From contig NZ_BDCF01000048.1 in assembly GCF_001613365.1 (NCBI RefSeq), positions 1-64,000 of the forward strand: a DNA stretch of 64,000 bases, read 5' to 3'. Origin of the DNA: Nocardia xishanensis NBRC 101358 (lineage in GTDB: Bacteria > Actinomycetota > Actinomycetes > Mycobacteriales > Mycobacteriaceae). Numbering within the stretch: position 1 is the stretch's first letter; each line of letters opens with the position of its first letter. The translations under genes were made by a program, and so were the position numbers. Shown here one piece after another: positions 7,368-14,852 of the stretch. A model generated the notes under the pieces. It was given only the letters and a program-made list of their open reading frames with translations, had not been told where the DNA came from and searched no databases.

Positions 7368-9043
7368 CGCCGCTCCTCGGCTTTCAGCTGCTTGCCCGCC
7401 CATACCGCGAGCTGTTCGCGGCCGATCTTGGCGTTGTGCCTGATGTCCACCGGGAACTTGGGGTGTATCAGGACATCGGTGATCTGCTTGGTGAGCTCGT
7501 ATTCGGTGGCCCGGGTGCGCAGCTTCATCTCGGCGGCGGTGCGATCCATGCCCGGCTTCAGCTCGACGCACAGCACGGGCCGCTGCGCGCCCTTCGGGCC
7601 GACGCCGACCAGCGCCGTGCGCGCCACGCCGGGCACCGTGTTGAAGATCTGCTCGAGCTGCACGGTGAACATCGGCCCGTCCGCGGTGACCACCCGCTGA
7701 CTCTTGCGCCCGCAGAACCAGATTCGGCCCTGTTCGTCGATCCAGGCCAAATCGCCGGTACGGTGCCAGATCCGGTCGCCGTCGACGATCTTGCCCTGGT
7801 GATTGGCCTCGTCGGGCCAGTAGTACCTGGTGCTCACGTTCGGGCCCGAGACGACGAGTTCGCCAACGCCCCTGGTCTTCTCCAGCTCGCCCGCCAGCTC
7901 CTCGGCGCGCGCCCAGGTCGGGATCGGCGCGTCGGTGATGGCCACCAAGCGGGCCTCGACCGGGTCCGAGGGCCGTCCGATACAAGTGCCGTCGCCCTGA
8001 TGCGCCCTGGCCACCAGACCGCCGAGCAGTTCCCGGGATTCGATGGTGGACATGGGCAGCGCCTCGGTGGAGCCGTAGCCCGCGAAGATCTGCACGTCCT
8101 CGTTCAGCACCTCGCGCAGCCCGGCGATGCACCAGTCCGGCACCGGCGCGCCGCCGGAGTAGATGCTGGCGAGGGTGGGCAGCGCCGTCGGGTGCTGCTC
8201 CAAATGGCGCAGCAGCGGGATCAGCACCGCGGGGGAGGCGAACATGGTCCGCACGCCGAACTTGCCGATGGCGTCCACCACGTGCGCCGGGTCCGTCGAA
8301 CCGACCTGGCTGGGAATCAGCGGCGGCAGCACGCAGCGCGCGCCGAGCAGCAGATCGAGCACGCCTACCAGCGGCAGCGTGATCAGCGAGGTATCAGGGG
8401 GAACGTTTCCGCGCGCGGTGTCGACCTGCTCCACCATCGCGGCGAGGTTGCCGTGGCTGAGCTGCACCGCCTTGGCCGGGCCGGTGCTTCCGGTGGTGAA
8501 GGCGATGATCAACAGACTGTCCGGGTCGGCGGGTGCGCGTTCCGGCGCGGGGCGCTGCGGGCGGCGGGCCCAGTCCTGCAACCGCTCACCGCGCCAGAAC
8601 CACTGCTTGCCGACGGTGACCGCGGTGCGCACGCGGCGGAAGCTGCGGGGAAACAGGACGCGAAGGGCGTGCGCCTGCGGGATGCCGATGAACGCCTCGG
8701 CGTCCACCGCCCGCAGGCAGCGCAGCATCTTGCGCACGCCCATGCCCGGGTCGATGACCACGGGCGCGGCGCCGATCTTCAACAACGCGAACATGATCGC
8801 GTAGAGCTCGGGGCTCGGCAGCACCAGCACGATGGTGCGGGTGCCGGTCCCGACGCCGTGGGCGGTGAGCCGTTCGGCGATCGCGTCCGACCATTCGTCG
8901 AGTTCGCGATAGGTGAGATGCCGGTAGGCCGGCAGGCCATCGGGATTCTGCCCCTCGGGGTAGATCACCGCTTGGCGGTCCGGTTCCGTGCGCGCGAACG
9001 CACGGAACCGGTCGATGGCCTGCCAGTAAGTCCCTGCGGTCAC
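7364..9043 (-). CDS. nltC: AMP-forming beta-lactone synthetase (OleC/NltC-like)
   Basis: A 559-residue ANL-superfamily enzyme. Visible motifs: P-loop FTTGSTGPAKA (182-192), the ANL region LPLVGVLDLLLG (223-234) resembling the OleC-type FPLFxLFDxxLG, AGYGSTEALP (321-330), TGDLAWIDEQGR with Asp431, and C-terminal Lys539 in NAKIGRE. OleC/NltC enzymes adenylate a 2-alkyl-3-hydroxyacid and close the beta-lactone without using CoA. Flanking by two KAS III-like genes and an OleD-like reductase strongly supports this over an ordinary acyl-CoA ligase. It overlaps the preceding nltB-like stop by ATGA and the following gene start by ATGA. Confidence 0.85.
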   Translation of the reverse strand: MTAGTYWQAIDRFRAFARTEPDRQAVIYPEGQNPDGLPAYRHLTYRELDEWSDAIAERLTAHGVGTGTRTIVLVLPSPELYAIMFALLKIGAAPVVIDPGMGVRKMLRCLRAVDAEAFIGIPQAHALRVLFPRSFRRVRTAVTVGKQWFWRGERLQDWARRPQRPAPERAPADPDSLLIIAFTTGSTGPAKAVQLSHGNLAAMVEQVDTARGNVPPDTSLITLPLVGVLDLLLGARCVLPPLIPSQVGSTDPAHVVDAIGKFGVRTMFASPAVLIPLLRHLEQHPTALPTLASIYSGGAPVPDWCIAGLREVLNEDVQIFAGYGSTEALPMSTIESRELLGGLVARAHQGDGTCIGRPSDPVEARLVAITDAPIPTWARAEELAGELEKTRGVGELVVSGPNVSTRYYWPDEANHQGKIVDGDRIWHRTGDLAWIDEQGRIWFCGRKSQRVVTADGPMFTVQLEQIFNTVPGVARTALVGVGPKGAQRPVLCVELKPGMDRTAAEMKLRTRATEYELTKQITDVLIHPKFPVDIRHNAKIGREQLAVWAGKQLKAEERR

Positions 9044-9954
9044 GCGGGCGCCCCGACGAGGTCAGGGAGCCGGTACAGCACCGCCGCCGCCGTCGGGCCC
9101 GCGCCCGCCGCGACGAACAGCACCCGCGTGTGCGAGCCGAACGAATCCTGCGCCACGGCACGGTCGTAGGCCAGCGGCAGCGCGGCGGTGTGCGGGTCAC
9201 CGTCGGACAGGTCCGGGGTGCGCACCGAATCCCGCGCGATGCCGAGCGCGTCCGCCAGCCGCAGCGGGAATTCCTCGCTCGGCGTGGAGGCGATGAGCGC
9301 CGTGGCGGCGAGATCGACGTCGCCTGCCTCGGCAAGCGCCGCGCGGGCGGTCTCCAGCGCGACCTCGAAGAGGCGGTCCTCGAAGCTCGCTTCGCGCTCG
9401 ATCGTCATCAGGCCGCGGCCGACGGTGCCCATGGTGGCGGTGTCGACGTAGGCCTCGATGGCAGGCGTGCCATCGGCGGTCGCGACGTGCACGCGGCCGA
9501 AGCCCTCTGGCTCGTCGGTGCGCTCCAGCAACAATGCGGCACCCGCTGTGGCGTAGGGGAATTCGTCGTCGGCGATCGCGCGGGTCAGCGACGGGTGGGT
9601 GTCGCCGGAGACGATCAGCACGTGCTCGGCGCTGCCGGTCTCCAAGATGGCGGTGCCGACCTGCACCGCGTTGAGCACGCCGACCGCGCCGTTCATCAGG
9701 TCGAACGAGAACGAGGTTCGATCGTCCTTTTGGTACTCGAGGCCGATGCCCGCCGCCTTCTGGATCAGCGCGGACACCGCGGGTTCCACGGTGTTCGAGT
9801 CGCGGTGCACGCCCGCGTTGATCAGCACGCCGACCTGCTCGGGCTGGATGCCCGCGCGGTCCATCGCGCGCCGCGCGGCGCGGCCGCTGTGCGCGACGAT
9901 GCTGTGGGTGTCGCCCGCCCGGCTGATTCCGGTGGACTTGATACGCACGCCCAT
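9040..9954 (-). CDS. nltB: KAS III/OleA-like partner subunit lacking the catalytic Cys (NltB/LstB-like)
   Basis: A 304-residue thiolase-fold protein, shorter than a normal KAS III. At the position where active members have the nucleophilic Cys (about residue 90) it reads FDLMNGAVGVLNA, with Ala/Val instead. The usual His and Asn regions are also degenerate. It is therefore not a stand-alone condensing enzyme. In the lipstatin and nocardiolactone systems a Cys-less partner of this kind pairs with a Cys-containing subunit and contributes a glutamate to the shared active site; Glu57 (TVEPAV) is a candidate here, by inference. It starts 10 bases after the nltA-like gene. Confidence 0.83.
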   Translation of the reverse strand: MGVRIKSTGISRAGDTHSIVAHSGRAARRAMDRAGIQPEQVGVLINAGVHRDSNTVEPAVSALIQKAAGIGLEYQKDDRTSFSFDLMNGAVGVLNAVQVGTAILETGSAEHVLIVSGDTHPSLTRAIADDEFPYATAGAALLLERTDEPEGFGRVHVATADGTPAIEAYVDTATMGTVGRGLMTIEREASFEDRLFEVALETARAALAEAGDVDLAATALIASTPSEEFPLRLADALGIARDSVRTPDLSDGDPHTAALPLAYDRAVAQDSFGSHTRVLFVAAGAGPTAAAVLYRLPDLVGAPA

Positions 9955-9964
9955 GTCGATTACC

Positions 9965-11014
9965 TCAGACCTTCAGGGAGGAGATGGTGGTGGACAGGAA
10001 GCCGGTCACGACGCCGGAAGCGGCCGGGATCATCAGCAGTTTCGATCCCGCCGGGATGTTCTGATCGCTGAGCTGATCGTGCAGCACGATGAAATGCGAA
10101 GTGGTGGAGGTGTTTCCGTACTTGTGGATGACGTTGAGGTCCGGCGGCATCGGCGAGCCGAACTCGCGGGCCGCGATCGCGTTGGCGTAGGGAACCGCCG
10201 CGGCGCCGAACTGGTGGTGGATGATGTAGTCGAACTCCTCGTCGGCGAAGGTCTTGCCCTGCGCCTCCAAGTAGCTGCCCTGGGTGTTCGGCCACAGCAT
10301 GAACCGGGCCTCGTTGTGCATCTTGCGGTTGTCGGTGTAGAGCGCGACGCCCTGGGTCCGCCCGCTCGGCATGCCGAGGCACAGGTGCGAGTGCTCCGAG
10401 GCCGTCATCATCTCGATGTAATGGATCTTGTCGGCGTCGTCGACCGCCTCGTCCAGCACGATCGCGCAGCCCGAATCGCCCACCGAGAGCGAGGCGAACT
10501 GGAGATCATATTTCTCGGAAATCTCGTTCACCGCGGTTTCGGAGATCGGAGTAATTGCTTCACCGCTGACCACCATGCCGTTCCGGACGATGCCCGCGCG
10601 GATCATCCGGTCCAGGATGTAGGTGCCGGAGAGCATTCCGGCGCACGCATTCGAAATATCGAATGTGATCGCCTTTCGAGCGCCGATGTGTTTGGCGATC
10701 GACGAGGCGAAAGCAGGCTCCATGTACATCCTTGTGCCGTGCTTGCTGCGCGTGATCGAGCTGGAGATGATCACGTCGAGCTCGGCGGCGGAGTACCTTG
10801 ACCTGGACAGACAGTCTTCGGCGGCCTTGATGGCGAGCGCAAAGGAATCCTCGTAACTTTCCGGCCGCGTATCGTGCACCCGGCGTTCCTTGATTCCTGT
10901 GATTCGCTCGAGATCGAACGACGGCGGCACCTTGAGCCGCGCGATCAAGTCCTCGGTGGTGACGATATTCGAGGGCAGATATGCGCCGATGGATTCGAAG
11001 CGAGAATGCGACAC
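9965..11014 (-). CDS. nltA: OleA-like acyl-CoA condensing enzyme, catalytic subunit (NltA/LstA-like)
   Basis: A 349-residue KAS III/OleA-type enzyme that in this family joins two fatty acyl-CoAs head to head to give a 2-alkyl-3-ketoacid. The catalytic triad is intact: Cys124 in SNACAGM, His266/267 in IHHQFG and Asn301 in YGNTSTTS. The GTG start at 11014 follows a good AGGAG site. It is the first gene of the leftward operon, followed at once by the Cys-less partner, the ligase and the reductase, the arrangement of nltABCD and lstABCD. FabH is the main alternative, but no acyl-carrier or fatty-acid genes are nearby. Confidence 0.87.
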   Translation of the reverse strand: MSHSRFESIGAYLPSNIVTTEDLIARLKVPPSFDLERITGIKERRVHDTRPESYEDSFALAIKAAEDCLSRSRYSAAELDVIISSSITRSKHGTRMYMEPAFASSIAKHIGARKAITFDISNACAGMLSGTYILDRMIRAGIVRNGMVVSGEAITPISETAVNEISEKYDLQFASLSVGDSGCAIVLDEAVDDADKIHYIEMMTASEHSHLCLGMPSGRTQGVALYTDNRKMHNEARFMLWPNTQGSYLEAQGKTFADEEFDYIIHHQFGAAAVPYANAIAAREFGSPMPPDLNVIHKYGNTSTTSHFIVLHDQLSDQNIPAGSKLLMIPAASGVVTGFLSTTISSLKV

Positions 11015-11132
11015 GTGAGCTCCTGGAAATCGTTGACAGATACGGTTCCGGATCTTCTCTGATCGTCGGTGCGTCGGAACACTACCGGACAGTAACTAGA
11101 AATGGGTACGGTCCGAAATCGACTCTCCTTCT

Positions 11133-11163
11133 GAGACAGTGGGTGTGGGAGGGTATCTGTCTC
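11133..11163. promoter_or_regulatory. Inverted repeat GAGACAG-N17-CTGTCTC upstream of the beta-lactone operon
   Basis: Perfect 7-bp arms at 11133-11139 and 11157-11163 lie about 120-150 bp upstream of the nltA-like start, in the AT-richer section. Size and position suit a regulator-binding site, but no bound protein can be named. Confidence 0.45.
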
Positions 11164-11379
11164 GTGCGGTATCACTAACTGGACACCCCCCGGCTATGGC
11201 CGCTCGCTATGGTGGCCGGTAGGGGGCACTTCACCGTCCTGACACCCGTTTTGCGAGCTTGCTGAGCGGCGCGGGCGCTCGGCGGCGCGGACCGGCCTCG
11301 TTGTGAGCGCGAACAATTGGCTAACAGAGGTTCGAAATAGCTGAGCAGCTGTACGATCTGGTACCGCCAACCCTTCTGT

Positions 11380-11393
11380 GAGTGACCTCACTC
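11380..11393. promoter_or_regulatory. Palindrome GAGTGACCTCACTC upstream of the monooxygenase
   Basis: A palindrome of two 6-bp arms around CC, about 300 bp before the monooxygenase start. It could be an operator for a TetR or GntR-type protein. The support is symmetry only. Confidence 0.3.
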
Positions 11394-11689
11394 GGCCGCG
11401 TCGGCTTGCGAACCGGTCGGTATCGATAGGTGGTTGCCCGACCCGCGTTCTCGGCAATGTCGTTGCGGCCGAGCCGAACCGGTCGGCCGCCGATTTCCGG
11501 CCCGCTCGCGCTCGGCTCGGTTCCGGGTCGACGGCCGGGAGAGCATCGAATCGGCGGCTGGGTGTACCTGCGCCGTTGCTCCGGCTCCGCAACGGGCCGT
11601 CGACGGGCCGTGCCCACCGCGCGATTAGGCTTCGGGTTATCGCGGATGCGGCGCCGCACCCGTCCGCAGGAGACCGGAGGAGCAGTGTG

Positions 11690-13189
11690 ATGACGACCGA
11701 GACCGAGCACGTCGACGTGCTCATCGTCGGTGCCGGATTGTCCGGCATCGGCGCGGCGTACCACGTGCGGCAGGCCTTTCCCGGACGCAGTTTCGCCGTG
11801 CTGGAGAGCCGCGCGGCCCTCGGCGGCACCTGGGACCTGTTCCGCTACCCCGGAATTCGCTCGGACTCGGACATGTACACCCTCGGCTACCGCTTCCGCC
11901 CCTGGCTCGGGGAGAAGGCGATCGCCGACGGTCACACGATCCTCGATTACCTGCGCGACACCGCGAGGGAGAACGGGATCGACGAACACATCCGCTACAA
12001 CCAGCGCGTGGTGCGCGCCGAATGGTCGTCCTCGGACAATCGGTGGACCGTGCGCGCCGAACGGACGGACACGGGTGAAGTGGTCACGCTGACCACCGAT
12101 TTCCTGTGGTGCTGCTCGGGCTACTACCGGTACGACGAGGGCTACAAGCCCGACTTCGCGGGCACCGAGCGCTTCGCCGGTCCGATCATCCACCCGCAGC
12201 ACTGGCCGGACGAACTGGACGTCGCGGGCAAGCACGTGGTGATCGTCGGCAGTGGCGCCACCGCCGTCACGCTCGGGCCCGCGCTCACCGCGCAGGGCGC
12301 GCACGTCACCATGTTGCAGCGTTCACCCGGCTACATCATCTCCGCGCCGGAACGCGACGATCTGGCCCACCGGGCGCGAAAGTGGTTGCCCGCCAAGGCC
12401 GCCTACGCGGTCGCGCGCGCCAAGAACGTGGCCGTCGCGACCGCCGTCTATCAGCTGAGTCAGCGCTACCCGGAGCGTATGCGGGCGCGCATCCGCGGAT
12501 GGCAACAGCGCTGGCTGCCGCCGGGCTACGACATCGACACCCACTTCACGCCGAAGTACAACCCGTGGGATCAGCGGCTGTGCCTCGCGCCGAACGGCGA
12601 CTTCTTCCGCGCCATCCGCAAAGGCGAGCTCGACATCGTCACCGATCGCATCGAGACCTTCACCGAGCGCGGTCTCGCGCTGGCCTCCGGCGGCCGGCTC
12701 GACGCCGACATCGTCATCACCGCAACGGGTTTGAACCTGCTCGCGTTCGGCGGCATGGAACTCGTCGTGGACGGGAAGCCGGTCGATATGGCCGATCACC
12801 TCGCCTACAAGGCGATGATGCTCTCCGGTGTGCCGAACTTCGCCTTCGTGATCGGCTACACGAACGCGTCGTGGACGCTCAAGGCGGATCTGGTCAGCGA
12901 ATACGTGGTGCGCCTGCTGCGGCATATGGACGCGCACGGCTACGCCCGCTGCATGCCGGTACGTGACCCCTCGGTCGGCAAGGCGCCGCTGTTCACCAAT
13001 TTCATGCCCGGCTACGTGCTGCGCGCCGCCACCATGTTCCCGATGCAGGGCGATCGCGCGCCCTGGGCGCTGCACATGAACTACGTGCGCGATCTGATCA
13101 CGTTGCGCCACGGCACGATCACCGGCGCCATGCGATTCGAACGCGCCGCGCGCCGGGAACCGGTGGCCGCCGGAGAGCGGCGCGCTTAA
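11690..13189 (+). CDS. Flavin-containing Baeyer-Villiger-type monooxygenase
   Basis: A 499-residue class B flavoprotein monooxygenase. It has the FAD Rossmann motif VGAGLSGIG (about 13-21), the BVMO fingerprint FAGPIIHPQHWP (about 162-173), which fits FxGxxxHxxxWP, and the NADPH Rossmann motif VGSGATA (about 184-190). Such enzymes insert an oxygen next to a carbonyl using O2 and NADPH, turning ketones into esters or lactones. The ATG at 11690 is chosen over upstream in-frame codons because GGAGGAG sits just before it. It is convergent with a TetR gene, its likely regulator, and divergent from the beta-lactone operon, though membership in that pathway is unproven. Confidence 0.9.
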   Translation: MTTETEHVDVLIVGAGLSGIGAAYHVRQAFPGRSFAVLESRAALGGTWDLFRYPGIRSDSDMYTLGYRFRPWLGEKAIADGHTILDYLRDTARENGIDEHIRYNQRVVRAEWSSSDNRWTVRAERTDTGEVVTLTTDFLWCCSGYYRYDEGYKPDFAGTERFAGPIIHPQHWPDELDVAGKHVVIVGSGATAVTLGPALTAQGAHVTMLQRSPGYIISAPERDDLAHRARKWLPAKAAYAVARAKNVAVATAVYQLSQRYPERMRARIRGWQQRWLPPGYDIDTHFTPKYNPWDQRLCLAPNGDFFRAIRKGELDIVTDRIETFTERGLALASGGRLDADIVITATGLNLLAFGGMELVVDGKPVDMADHLAYKAMMLSGVPNFAFVIGYTNASWTLKADLVSEYVVRLLRHMDAHGYARCMPVRDPSVGKAPLFTNFMPGYVLRAATMFPMQGDRAPWALHMNYVRDLITLRHGTITGAMRFERAARREPVAAGERRA

Positions 13190-13292
13190 CTCGTCCGTAC
13201 GTCGCGACGTGCCGAGGTGCGATCGACGGCCGCTGCCGGAGGTAGCCGGTCCGTACAACTGTGTGTTGCCGCGGCGCCGGGCGGAGGTACGT

Positions 13293-13952
13293 TCAGCTCG
13301 CGTCCGAGGACCTGACCAGCGCGACGGCGGTGAGCAGGCGGGCGGCGTGCTCGTCGAACCGTTCGCGCGGGACGTCGATCGCGCCGTTCAACCACGGCCG
13401 GTACAGGTAGGCCAGCGCGCCGAAGATCGCGTTCGCGTTGAGCACGCTGTCGAGGTGATCGGGGCCGGGTTCGCGGTAGTCGCCCGCGCCGATGGTCATG
13501 GCGATGGGCGCGGTGAACAACTCGATGAGCTCGTCGCCGCGCTGCGAGAGCACGGGAGTGGCCTGCGACTCCACGAACATGATTCGGCCGCGGCGCGGAT
13601 CCTCGGTCAGATAGTCGGTGAAGGCGGCCACGACGTGGCGGAACATCGCCTCGCGTTCGAAAGGCGCCTCGGTCAGCGCGTCGAGCAGGTGGTCGCGCGC
13701 GCCGACGACCACGGTCTCCAGCACGGTGATCAGCAGCGCTTCCAGATTCGGGAAGCTCTCGTAGAAATAGCGCTCGGTCAGGCCTGCCTGCCTGCACACC
13801 CCGCGCATCGAGATCTCGGCCGCGCCGACGGTCGCCATCAGCTCGGTGGCCGCCTCGACGAGTTGTGTTCGGCGCGTGGCGATCCGCTCGGCGGGGGCCA
13901 GGCCACGCCAGTTGCGCATACGGGCGAAGGATTCGTCGGAATCGGCGACCAT
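13293..13952 (-). CDS. TetR-family regulator
   Basis: A 219-residue protein. The N-terminal helix-turn-helix (about 25-72) contains RRTQLVEAATELMATVG and the recognition-helix region CRQAGLTERYFYESF, typical of TetR; the C-terminal part is a divergent ligand-binding/dimer domain. It is convergent with the monooxygenase gene and the likely regulator of it or of a nearby lipid-metabolism gene. The ATG at 13952 is the only start that gives the usual N-terminal length. Confidence 0.88.
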   Translation of the reverse strand: MVADSDESFARMRNWRGLAPAERIATRRTQLVEAATELMATVGAAEISMRGVCRQAGLTERYFYESFPNLEALLITVLETVVVGARDHLLDALTEAPFEREAMFRHVVAAFTDYLTEDPRRGRIMFVESQATPVLSQRGDELIELFTAPIAMTIGAGDYREPGPDHLDSVLNANAIFGALAYLYRPWLNGAIDVPRERFDEHAARLLTAVALVRSSDAS

Positions 13953-14005
13953 CCCCCGATCCTCTCATGCCCGAATCGGCCCCGGAGGGGGTCGAGTGGC
14001 GGCGT

Positions 14006-14707
14006 TCAGCCCGCCTCGGGCGAGCGGGGCGCCTCCGGGAAGAGATTCGGGATGTCCAGGGCGTATTCGATGTCGGCGCGGGTGCCGAGGGTGGTCAGCA
14101 GGACGCGGATCATGGTGAGCCGCGCGGCGTCGACGGTCGCGGCGTCGGGTTCGGCGCCGGGCGCGGCGCCCGCGGAGATGCGATAGACGACGTACTCGCA
14201 GACGTGCAGCGCTGCGTCCAGGTCGAGCGGGGAAGGGACAGGGCGGCCCAGCTCGGCGAACGTCTCGCGGACGGTGGCGCGGATGTCGTCGAGGGCCCGC
14301 TCGCGATACGCGGAGACGGGCGAGGCCGGATCGTGCAGCTCGGCGAACAGCGGGCGCAGCATCGCGCCGTGGCCGCGCGCCCACCCCAGGTAGGCGTCGA
14401 TGAGCCGGATGCCGAGTTCCACGGGCTTATCGGTGCCGGTGAGCGCGGCGCGGATGCCGCCGACCAGGCATTCGTTGGAGGCGGCCAGCAGCACGTGCAG
14501 CGGTTCGGCGGCGTTGCCGAAGTACCGGTAGAACGTCGGCCGCGCCAGCCCGGCCTGCTCGATGATCTGCGCGACGCTCAGGCCGCGAGAGCCGTTGCGG
14601 GTGAACACTTCCGCCGTGGCCAGCACGATTCTGGCCTTGACCTCCTCGGCCTGCTCCCTGGTCTGCGGCGGGCGGCCGCGGCGCGTCGTCGTCGCGTCAC
14701 TGGACAT
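14006..14707 (-). CDS. TetR-family regulator divergent from aldehyde dehydrogenase
   Basis: A 233-residue TetR protein. A basic N-terminus (TTRRGRPPQTREQ) leads into the helix-turn-helix (about 25-70) with VAQIIEQAGLARPTFYRYFG. The C-terminal domain is the usual ligand-binding bundle. It lies back to back with the aldehyde dehydrogenase/SDR operon. The 145-bp gap holds a strong-looking promoter overlapped by an inverted repeat, so it most likely represses that operon and itself. Confidence 0.9.
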   Translation of the reverse strand: MSSDATTTRRGRPPQTREQAEEVKARIVLATAEVFTRNGSRGLSVAQIIEQAGLARPTFYRYFGNAAEPLHVLLAASNECLVGGIRAALTGTDKPVELGIRLIDAYLGWARGHGAMLRPLFAELHDPASPVSAYRERALDDIRATVRETFAELGRPVPSPLDLDAALHVCEYVVYRISAGAAPGAEPDAATVDAARLTMIRVLLTTLGTRADIEYALDIPNLFPEAPRSPEAG

Positions 14708-14759
14708 GGTGAGACCTCACAGCCGGATTGGGGCATGTCTGTGCTGCACAACGGAGAGC

Positions 14760-14790
14760 TTGACACGGGACATGTCACGAGGATTAATCT
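14760..14790 (+). promoter_or_regulatory. Promoter of aldehyde dehydrogenase/SDR operon
   Basis: A consensus -35 TTGACA at 14760-14765 and a -10-like TAATCT at 14785-14790 are 19 bases apart, ending 62 bases before the aldehyde dehydrogenase ATG. An exact TTGACA is rare in such GC-rich DNA. The spacer is slightly long. Confidence 0.55.
14761..14777. promoter_or_regulatory. TetR-type operator TGACA-N7-TGTCA overlapping the -35 box
   Basis: Perfect 5-bp arms at 14761-14765 and 14773-14777 cover the -35 element; the 8-mer palindrome GACATGTC (14769-14776) is nested at the right side. A regulator bound here would block RNA polymerase. The adjacent divergent TetR gene is the obvious candidate. 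Confidence 0.5.
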
Positions 14791-14852
14791 AACACCACTG
14801 TTCAGGAAATGTTCTGGACGCGCACCCGAACCGTCCTTCGAGAGGTCCGCCC

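Larger units (their letters stand above)
11015..11689. other. 675-bp non-coding divergent control region
   Basis: No credible gene was found between the nltA-like GTG and the monooxygenase ATG. The part nearest nltA (about 11015-11180) is clearly more AT-rich than its surroundings. It holds an inverted repeat (listed separately), as expected for the control region of the biosynthetic operon. The rest is GC-rich with one short palindrome. Long frames on both strands here lack ribosome sites and family resemblance. Confidence 0.6.

Noticed and set aside
13198..13212. Palindrome ACGTCGCGACGT between the convergent monooxygenase and TetR genes
   Set aside because: Short CG-rich palindromes are expected by chance in this GC content and the location is downstream of both genes.
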